A DNA stretch of 11,900 nt from positions 1 through 11,900 of the forward strand of contig JAGYMP010000280.1 of NCBI GenBank assembly GCA_018400565.1, given 5' to 3'. The position numbers and the translations under genes are program-made. This document shows, piece by piece, positions 6,847-11,900 of this stretch. This DNA is from Bacilli bacterium. GTDB lineage: Bacteria; Bacillota_I; Bacilli_A; Izemoplasmatales; Hujiaoplasmataceae. The notes beneath the pieces were generated by a model. The model was not told where the DNA came from. It did no database searches and saw only the letters and a program-made list of their open reading frames with translations. Each line of letters opens with the position of its first letter. Position 1 is the first letter of the stretch.

Positions 6847-7791
6847 ATGAAAGCATTTAAATGGGGATTGGTATTGATTGTTCTTGGACTTGCGCTTGGT
6901 GTCTTTACATTTGTGCGGGGAGATGGAGATAGTTCGTTGGTTTTGACGGATGATGATTATACGTTCATCGAGCTTGAATATAGTGCAAATCGTTTTTCGT
7001 CCTTTGATTTTGATTTAGAGAACAAACGAGTGAATATTTATCCTTCGGATGATGACATGGTTCATATAGAATATTATGACTCAACATTATCCTGGACGAC
7101 AATCAATGAGGGAGATGACGAACTGTCACTGATTTATGATCATGAATGGTATTCCGGATTTGCTTTTTCCATGTTCATTCGACACCGCATGTATCATACC
7201 ATGGATATCTACTTACCGGATCACGCATATCAGGAAATTGTGATTCATTCAACAAACGGTTCATTTGACATTGAAGATAGGTTATTTGCTGCGAAACTGG
7301 AGTTGTCAACGTCGAACGGAACGTTTGATCTTGAAAATGTTGATGTGCAAAACGATGTGTCTTTGAGCACTTCCAATGGCGATATATCATTAGATGATGT
7401 CAACATTACGGGCGATCTTGAGATTGGAAGTTCCAACGGTGAAATTTATTTGAACCAAGTGACATCCGTATTGGTTGATGCGGCGACATCAAACGGTCGA
7501 ATCACAGTGAATCAAGTCGATTGTGATACCTTGGATGTATCGACATCAAACGGAAGAATCGAAGCAACAGAAGTCACCGCAAACGATGTTGTGATGATTA
7601 GTTCCAACGGTGATGTGCATCTTGATGTTATTGGACTTAAGACGGATTATGATTATGAACTAGAAACAACAATCGGCCAGATTCGTATCGATGGTGAGCG
7701 CTCCGGAAGTATCGATATCGATTATGATAACGATAAATCGATAGTTCTCAGAACAACAAACGGAGACATCAGCTTGGATTTTGTATCGTAA
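6847..7791 (+). CDS. DUF4097 beta-repeat envelope protein, membrane-anchored
   Basis: 314 residues. An N-terminal uncleaved anchor (hydrophobic 8-22 after MKAFKWG) should place the rest outside the cytoplasm. Residues 30-130 form a beta-rich, acidic entry domain. From residue 136 a repeat marked by (S/T)NG occurs with the NG at 137, 157, 177, 197, 216, 235 and 254, a 19-20-residue period. A less regular copy has IG at 276, and a last TTNGDISL is at 303-310. The pattern suits a right-handed beta-solenoid with one rung per repeat, as predicted for DUF4097 'putative adhesin' proteins. It lies three bases after the DUF1700 gene, with AGAGG inside that gene's last codons as ribosome site, so it is the third gene of the operon. 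No catalytic motif is seen. The role, adhesin or envelope-stress component, is unknown. Confidence 0.85.
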   Translation: MKAFKWGLVLIVLGLALGVFTFVRGDGDSSLVLTDDDYTFIELEYSANRFSSFDFDLENKRVNIYPSDDDMVHIEYYDSTLSWTTINEGDDELSLIYDHEWYSGFAFSMFIRHRMYHTMDIYLPDHAYQEIVIHSTNGSFDIEDRLFAAKLELSTSNGTFDLENVDVQNDVSLSTSNGDISLDDVNITGDLEIGSSNGEIYLNQVTSVLVDAATSNGRITVNQVDCDTLDVSTSNGRIEATEVTANDVVMISSNGDVHLDVIGLKTDYDYELETTIGQIRIDGERSGSIDIDYDNDKSIVLRTTNGDISLDFVS

Positions 7792-7799
7792 TATGACTG

Positions 7800-7826
7800 A
7801 ACCGCACATATTATGTGCGGTTTTCA
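7800..7826 (+). terminator. Terminator of the padR operon
   Basis: ACCGCACAT (7801-7809) pairs perfectly with ATGTGCGGT (7813-7821) around a 3-base loop, plus one flanking A-T pair. The T tract is short (TTTTCATTT), so termination may be partial. Confidence 0.75.
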
Positions 7827-7893
7827 TTTAAAAATAAGTCAATTGATTTAGACTGATAATTTAATCATAAAGATCAATACCTATCAAAAGGAT

Positions 7894-7899
7894 TATAAT
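7894..7899 (+). promoter_or_regulatory. Possible -10 box upstream of the acetyltransferase remnant
   Basis: Consensus TATAAT, but no recognisable -35 at 16-18 bases and no TGN extension. It lies 26 bases before the remnant and may be a leftover or chance match. The rest of 7827-7925 is A/T-rich with nothing else I can support. Confidence 0.3.
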
Positions 7900-7925
7900 A
7901 GAAGTGTAAGCGGTGAATATCATGA

Positions 7926-8191
7926 GATGTCTTGTTTTTGGCGTCACAAATCACATCGGCAAAGGGTGTTATGTTTCGGAAGGGACTTGTCTCGCTTATG
8001 AAAAACGGAGCACAAACCTCCTTACTTGGTGTCAGGAGAAAATATCACGGTCAAGGAATCGGTGGATTTTCTGTCTGAAAAGACAGCCGAAAACAATCAA
8101 AACGAAACTTGCCGGATGATTTATCCTTTCCATGAGCTGGGTTGCGAGTGACACTTATTTGCAAAGAATAGGAAAAAAATATAAACAATAA
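7926..8191 (+). pseudogene. Decayed GNAT-family acetyltransferase fragment
   Basis: Two frames must be joined to read this. Frame one (7926-8078) gives about 50 residues ending in LLGVRRKYHGQGIGGFSV. This has the acetyl-CoA-binding motif A of GNAT enzymes (V-x3-Y-x-G-x-G-I-G). It then hits TGA at 8076. After a one-base backward shift near 8072 the second frame runs on, crosses a TGA at 8117, and gives FILSMSWVASDTYLQRIGKKY to a stop at 8189-8191. That resembles the GNAT C-terminal strand and 'LxxIGxKxY' end. A terminator follows at once, as for a real gene end. About 100 N-terminal residues of a normal GNAT are missing; a TGA precedes the first frame. The 68-residue ORF at 7913-8119 covers the same bases in mixed frames and is not a likely gene. 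The family call rests on motif recognition only; a structured RNA is the main alternative. Confidence 0.45.
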
Positions 8192-8228
8192 GTACCGGAT
8201 TGATATCTTTTATTCTGGTATTTTTTTG
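8191..8228 (+). terminator. Terminator after the acetyltransferase remnant
   Basis: AGTACCGGA (8191-8199) pairs with TCTGGTATT (8214-8222, G·U pairs included) around a 14-base loop, followed by a continuous run of T. It starts on the last base of the remnant's stop codon. Confidence 0.7.
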
Positions 8229-8242
8229 TTTTTCTTGGATGC

Positions 8243-8271
8243 TTGATGTACACCCTTTTTCGTGATAGAAT
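8243..8271 (+). promoter_or_regulatory. Promoter of the CNNM/CorC-type gene
   Basis: -35 TTGATG (8243-8248), 17-base spacer ending in TGA, then -10 TAGAAT (8266-8271), which is an extended -10. It lies about 20 bases before the ribosome site. Confidence 0.75.
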
Positions 8272-8308
8272 ATGTTTACTTGATGACAGGGAGGTTATCA
8301 GACATTAA

Positions 8309-9640
8309 ATGGAAGACAACAACATAGGATTGGTTTTGCTTTTGGTGGTGCTGTTAGTGCTCATCAACGGTTTTTTCGCCGCTGCTGAGATTGCTTTTCT
8401 TTCCTTCAAAAAAAGCAAACTCAAGGATTTGAAAGAAAAAAAAGACAGCAAATCTAAAGCTTTGGTCAAGATAAGCGAGGATACGACAAACTTCCTTTCG
8501 ACGATTCAAGTCGCGATCACCCTGGCCGGTTTCATGTCGAGTGCGTTGGCCGGTGCGCGGCTTTCAGATAATTTTGCACAGTTATTCATCAACATCGGCA
8601 TCAACATGTCTGAAACGCTGGCCATGGTCATCGTCACGTTCTTGTTATCGTATTTCACATTGGTTTTCGGTGAACTTGTGCCGAAACGGATCGCGCTAAA
8701 TCATTCATACAAGCTTTCGCTTTTTTCCGCCCCCATCATTTATGTGACCATGATCGTCACACGACCGTTTGTGTGGTTGCTCAGCAAAAGCACCAAAGGG
8801 GTCTTGCGTATGTTTGGACAAAAAAGCACCTATAGTCGGCAACGGGTCACCGAAGAAGAGATCCGCGAACTTATCGGCACCGGACATGTCGAAGGCTTAT
8901 ATGACCATGAAGAAAAACAGATGATGGAAAATATCTTTCGGTTTGACGATTTACCCGCCGATATGATCATGACGCCCAGAACTGATGTTTATGGGATTGA
9001 TTTGGATGACGGGCCGGATGCTTTTTTGGAAACCATCATCGAATCGAAGTTTTCCCGAATTCCCGTTTATGATGAGTCGATCGATCACATCAAGGGCATC
9101 GTGCATATCAAAGATGTTTTGATTCAGGCTAAAGAAAGAGGGTTTGACGACATCGACATCGATGCGCTGCTCAGGGAACCCTATTTTGTGCCGGATCACG
9201 TCAAAATCAACGTTCTCTTCAGAAACATGCAAAAGAAGAATCAGCAACTTGCCATTCTCGTTGATGAATACGGCGGTGTCGAAGGCATTGTCACCATTGA
9301 GGATCTGGTTGAAGAAATCGTCGGAAACATCTATGACGAATATGATGATAAATATGAATTATTCAGAAAAGTCGGCGACAATCAATATGTCATCGACGGC
9401 AGCCTGCCGTTACAGGATTTAAACCGATATTTGGATTTGACCATTGAAGAAGACAATGACGAGTTTGACACACTCAGCGGCCTCATCATCTATGAACTCG
9501 GGTTTATCCCCGATGAGGATTATGACAAACCGGTTGTTTATGACAATCTGGAGTTCAAGATCAAATCGATGCATCACAACCGGATTGAAAAAGTGTTGCT
9601 GACAGTCGGAGATAAGAAAGAAAGCGAGTCGGCTGAATGA
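8309..9640 (+). CDS. CNNM/CorC-type membrane protein with CBS pair (hemolysin C family)
   Basis: 443 residues in the standard order. The DUF21/CNNM membrane domain (about 5-160) has four hydrophobic segments, the EIAFLS-type first helix end (27-32) and the signature FGELVPK (120-126). Two CBS modules follow (about 220-275 and 285-340), with MTPR at 221-224, DEYGG at 319-323 and GIVTIEDLVEEIVG at 326-339. The C-terminal CorC/HlyC domain is at about 350-435. Bacterial relatives act in Mg2+/Co2+ efflux or homeostasis, with CBS domains binding ATP-Mg; the old 'hemolysin' label is misleading. The ATG lies 14 bases after AGGGAGG. The pairing can extend over GGAGGTTATC, which shortens the effective gap. 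It has its own promoter. The last codons and the stop form part of the downstream hairpin. Confidence 0.93.
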   Translation: MEDNNIGLVLLLVVLLVLINGFFAAAEIAFLSFKKSKLKDLKEKKDSKSKALVKISEDTTNFLSTIQVAITLAGFMSSALAGARLSDNFAQLFINIGINMSETLAMVIVTFLLSYFTLVFGELVPKRIALNHSYKLSLFSAPIIYVTMIVTRPFVWLLSKSTKGVLRMFGQKSTYSRQRVTEEEIRELIGTGHVEGLYDHEEKQMMENIFRFDDLPADMIMTPRTDVYGIDLDDGPDAFLETIIESKFSRIPVYDESIDHIKGIVHIKDVLIQAKERGFDDIDIDALLREPYFVPDHVKINVLFRNMQKKNQQLAILVDEYGGVEGIVTIEDLVEEIVGNIYDEYDDKYELFRKVGDNQYVIDGSLPLQDLNRYLDLTIEEDNDEFDTLSGLIIYELGFIPDEDYDKPVVYDNLEFKIKSMHHNRIEKVLLTVGDKKESESAE

Positions 9641-9651
9641 CTCGCTTTTTT
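9621..9651 (+). terminator. Terminator-like hairpin containing the CNNM gene stop codon
   Basis: AAAGCGAGTC (9621-9630) and GACTCGCTTT (9639-9648) form a perfect 10-bp stem with an 8-base loop and run into a T tract. The TGA stop (9638-9640) lies at the loop/stem boundary, so a terminating ribosome would cover the hairpin. The next gene's ribosome site begins only five bases after the stem. Confidence 0.8.
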
Positions 9652-9665
9652 CAAGGCGGTGAATG

Positions 9666-11900
9666 ATGGAAAACATAAGAATCAGCGCAAAAGATATCGC
9701 TGAATTTCTTCACGGAAGCGGAAATCTCACCCAACAAAGGACATTGTTCGCCAGAGCCCGGGAGGGCACGGCGATCCATCTTGATTGGCAACAGGCTTAT
9801 GAAGGGGAGTATGCAACCGAAGTTTTCGTGAAAACGGCGTATACGAAAGATGATATCACGCTTGAAATCACCGGTCGGATCGACGGGCTTTTGTTTATGC
9901 CGGATAAAATCATTTTAGAAGAAATCAAATCAACCTATCGAGACCTCGATGCGTTGGACAAAGATACGGTTCCCGCACATATGGTCCAGGCAAAGTTATA
10001 CGCATACATGTACATGATCGAAAAAGACATCGAAAAGCTTATGGTGCGGCTGACTTACGTGCATGTTGAAGACCAGAAACACGTCTCCTTTGATGTGCCT
10101 TTGTCGCTCGAACAAGCGGAAATATTTTTCATGGATACAATCGATGCTTACATCGACTGGCTCAGACGGCTCAACCATCATGAAAAAGAAAGAGAGAAAT
10201 CGATTGAGGGTCTGGTGTTTCCGTTTGATGAATACCGACTCGGCCAGCGTGAACTGATGGCATACAATTATAAAAATATTTTGGCCGGGGATATCTTGTA
10301 TGCCGAAGCCCCCACCGGCATCGGTAAAACGGTCGCCACGTTGTTTTCATCCCTCAAGGCCATTAATCAGCCGAGACAAAAAGTCTTCTTTTTGACGGCG
10401 AAAAACGACGGGAAAGTCATCGCTATTGAAACCATCCGGATCATGCAGGAACATGGTCTCATCGCAAAGACGTGTGAAATCACGGCAAAAGACCGGATGT
10501 GTCTGCTTGATGAACGCGATTGCGATCCCGAGGTGTGTCCGTACGCCAAAGCTTATTATGAGAAAGTTTATGACGCAATCGTTGATTTGTATGACCAAGA
10601 AAGTCTCTATACCAAAGACGTCATCAAAGCACATGCGAAGAAACATGAAATATGTCCGTTTGAATTTTCGCTGGATTTATCGAATTACGCGGATGTCGTC
10701 ATCGCCGATTACAATTATGCCTTCGATCCGGGTGTTCGTCTCATCCGCTATTTTGACGAAGAGACGTATGCACCGATCCTTCTGGTTGACGAGGCGCATA
10801 ACCTTGTGCCGAGAAGCCGCGACATGTTCAGCAAAACGCTTCCCGAATCATTGTTTGGGAAACTGATGGAATATGCGTCATACGTGAAACCGTCGATGAA
10901 AAAACACGTGCAGCGTATTTTGGATGATTATGCCGGGTTTCGGTTGGCCTTGTCCGAGGTTGATTTTTTGAGACAGAATGAACTCAACACGATCTTTGTC
11001 AGACACCTTTCTTTGCTTGTGACAAGGATGGATAACATCATCAACCAACACAAGAAAATTCCTTTCAAAAGTGAGATCATGGATGCGTATTTCGAAGTCG
11101 CCAAATTTATTCGTGCCTCGGAATATTTTGATGATGATTTTGTCTTTCTGCTGGAAGAGGACGACGATGATATTTTTGTGTCCGTCAAATGTCTGGATGC
11201 AAGCCGTCACATTGCAAAAATCATTGAAAAAAGGATACTTTCTGTGACTTTTTTCAGTGCGACGTTCAATCCGATTCATTACCATCGCCGGTTATTGACA
11301 CGGGGAAAAGGTAAATTTGTGCGGTTTCCGTCATCCTTTCCAAAAGATAACCTCGGCTTATACATCATCGATGATGTGTCGACAAGATACCATGACAGGG
11401 AAGCCTCAATTCCCAAAATCGTGTCAATCGCCAAGGAACTGATTGCATCAAAAACAGGGAATTACATTCTCTTTTTTCCGAGTTACCGATATTTAAACAG
11501 AGTGAAGAAAAAACTGGATATGGACGATGACGTGACCGTCATCACACAAAAACGTGATATGTCCCTCAAGAGCAGGGAAGAGACATTGATGCTTTTCAGA
11601 CCCGAACAGTTAAAGACACATGTCGGTTTGTTTGTGATGGGCGGGATATTTTCCGAATCCATCGACTTGATTGGTGACCGCCTCTCCGGCGTCATGGTGA
11701 TCGGGGCCGGGCTTCCCGGGCTTTCACCCTACAACAAAATATTGCGTTCGCATTTTGAAGCCATGGGCGAACCCGGGTTTGATTTTGCTTTCACGTATCC
11801 CGGTTTGAACAAAGTCATCCAGGCCGTCGGTCGGTTGATACGTACGAAAGATGACCGTGGTATCGCCGTGTTGGTGGACGATCGTTTTGCGACACGCAAA
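9666..11900 (+). CDS. PD-(D/E)XK nuclease-XPD/DinG-type Fe-S helicase fusion, 3' end outside window
   Basis: Open to the right edge; 745 residues visible. Residues 1-~145 form a Cas4/RecB-type nuclease domain: GRIDG (Asp73), EEIK (Glu86, Lys88), and QAKLYAY (Gln108, Tyr112), the QxxxY element of that clade. Residues ~185-745 form a superfamily 2 XPD/DinG-type helicase: Walker A APTGIGKT (215-222), DEAH (375-378), SAT (531-533), motif V near 659-668, and motif VI QAVGRLIR (719-726). Four cysteines at 279, 286, 291 and 330 lie between motif I and the DEAH box, where the 4Fe-4S cluster of these helicases sits. Expected role: ATP-driven 5'-3' unwinding coupled to DNA cutting in repair or replication stress. 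Two adjacent ATGs (9663, 9666) are possible. AAGGCGGTGA (9653-9662) gives six-base spacing only to 9666. The 22-base gap after the CNNM gene leaves no room for a promoter, so expression probably depends on read-through. Only a short C-terminal part is missing. Confidence 0.9.
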   Translation, partial: MENIRISAKDIAEFLHGSGNLTQQRTLFARAREGTAIHLDWQQAYEGEYATEVFVKTAYTKDDITLEITGRIDGLLFMPDKIILEEIKSTYRDLDALDKDTVPAHMVQAKLYAYMYMIEKDIEKLMVRLTYVHVEDQKHVSFDVPLSLEQAEIFFMDTIDAYIDWLRRLNHHEKEREKSIEGLVFPFDEYRLGQRELMAYNYKNILAGDILYAEAPTGIGKTVATLFSSLKAINQPRQKVFFLTAKNDGKVIAIETIRIMQEHGLIAKTCEITAKDRMCLLDERDCDPEVCPYAKAYYEKVYDAIVDLYDQESLYTKDVIKAHAKKHEICPFEFSLDLSNYADVVIADYNYAFDPGVRLIRYFDEETYAPILLVDEAHNLVPRSRDMFSKTLPESLFGKLMEYASYVKPSMKKHVQRILDDYAGFRLALSEVDFLRQNELNTIFVRHLSLLVTRMDNIINQHKKIPFKSEIMDAYFEVAKFIRASEYFDDDFVFLLEEDDDDIFVSVKCLDASRHIAKIIEKRILSVTFFSATFNPIHYHRRLLTRGKGKFVRFPSSFPKDNLGLYIIDDVSTRYHDREASIPKIVSIAKELIASKTGNYILFFPSYRYLNRVKKKLDMDDDVTVITQKRDMSLKSREETLMLFRPEQLKTHVGLFVMGGIFSESIDLIGDRLSGVMVIGAGLPGLSPYNKILRSHFEAMGEPGFDFAFTYPGLNKVIQAVGRLIRTKDDRGIAVLVDDRFATRK

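Noticed and set aside
7913..8119. 68-residue ORF as an independent gene
   Set aside because: It has a weak ribosome site, unusual composition rich in Cys, Trp and Arg, and overlaps a better reading as an acetyltransferase remnant in shifted frames.
7900..8190. Structured RNA or riboswitch between two terminators
   Set aside because: A TATAAT and a terminator flank the region and one small GAAA hairpin is present. I could not find the conserved cores of tmRNA, RNase P RNA, T-box, or the TPP, SAM, cobalamin or c-di-GMP riboswitches. The GNAT-like reading explains more of the sequence.
10426..10866. 146-residue plus-strand ORF inside the helicase region
   Set aside because: It is an out-of-frame reading, rich in Arg, Met and Ser, of the helicase segment that carries the Fe-S cysteines and DEAH box; the true frame is open throughout.
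1..11900. CRISPR array, insertion sequence, phage or toxin-antitoxin system
   Set aside because: No direct repeats with spacers, transposase motifs, terminal inverted repeats with target duplications, or small gene pairs were found in any intergenic stretch.

Overview
The window looks like ordinary chromosome of a low-to-moderate GC Gram-positive-lineage bacterium (Bacillota, possibly near the Izemoplasma/Acholeplasma branch). This rests on strong AGGAGG-type ribosome sites, extended -10 promoters, Rho-independent hairpins after nearly every gene, and a PadR/DUF1700/DUF4097 operon. Reading frames are consistent with TGA as a stop and TGG for Trp, so this is not the Mycoplasma code. The genus cannot be fixed from the sequence alone. 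There are no tRNA or rRNA genes, insertion sequences, CRISPR arrays or phage genes.

Layout. 1-1520 is the 3' part of an MFS sugar-type transporter, cut by the left edge, with an unusual ~105-residue extracytoplasmic insert. It faces a convergent glycerophosphodiester phosphodiesterase gene (1596-2333, minus), and both can use one perfect 24-bp hairpin. A divergent promoter region (2334-2449) then serves that gene and an iron-dependent alcohol dehydrogenase (2450-3628). Next come two single-gene units, a ZIP metal transporter (zupT-like, 3828-4634) and alanine dehydrogenase (ald, 4724-5824), each with its own promoter and terminator. 5931-7826 is a complete three-gene operon: PadR repressor, HAAS/DUF1700 membrane protein and DUF4097 beta-repeat surface protein. 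It is driven by a near-consensus promoter overlapped by a 29-bp palindrome that is the obvious operator. 7822-8242 holds a decayed GNAT acetyltransferase remnant with its own terminator. 8309-9640 encodes a CNNM/CorC-type membrane protein with CBS domains. Directly after its terminator-like hairpin, a gene open to the right edge (9666-11900) encodes a fusion of a Cas4/RecB-type PD-(D/E)XK nuclease domain to an XPD/DinG-type iron-sulfur helicase.

How the genes fit together. The alcohol and alanine dehydrogenases are NAD(P)-linked enzymes that fit a fermentative organism handling amino acids and aldehydes. The transporters, phosphodiesterase and CNNM protein deal with nutrients, metals and lipid breakdown products. 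The PadR module is a self-contained, probably autoregulated envelope unit. The helicase-nuclease belongs to DNA repair or replication stress. I do not see a convincing wholly new defence or mobile system. The points most worth a second look are the nuclease-helicase fusion, the PadR operator and DUF4097 repeats, the transporter insert, and the decayed acetyltransferase.
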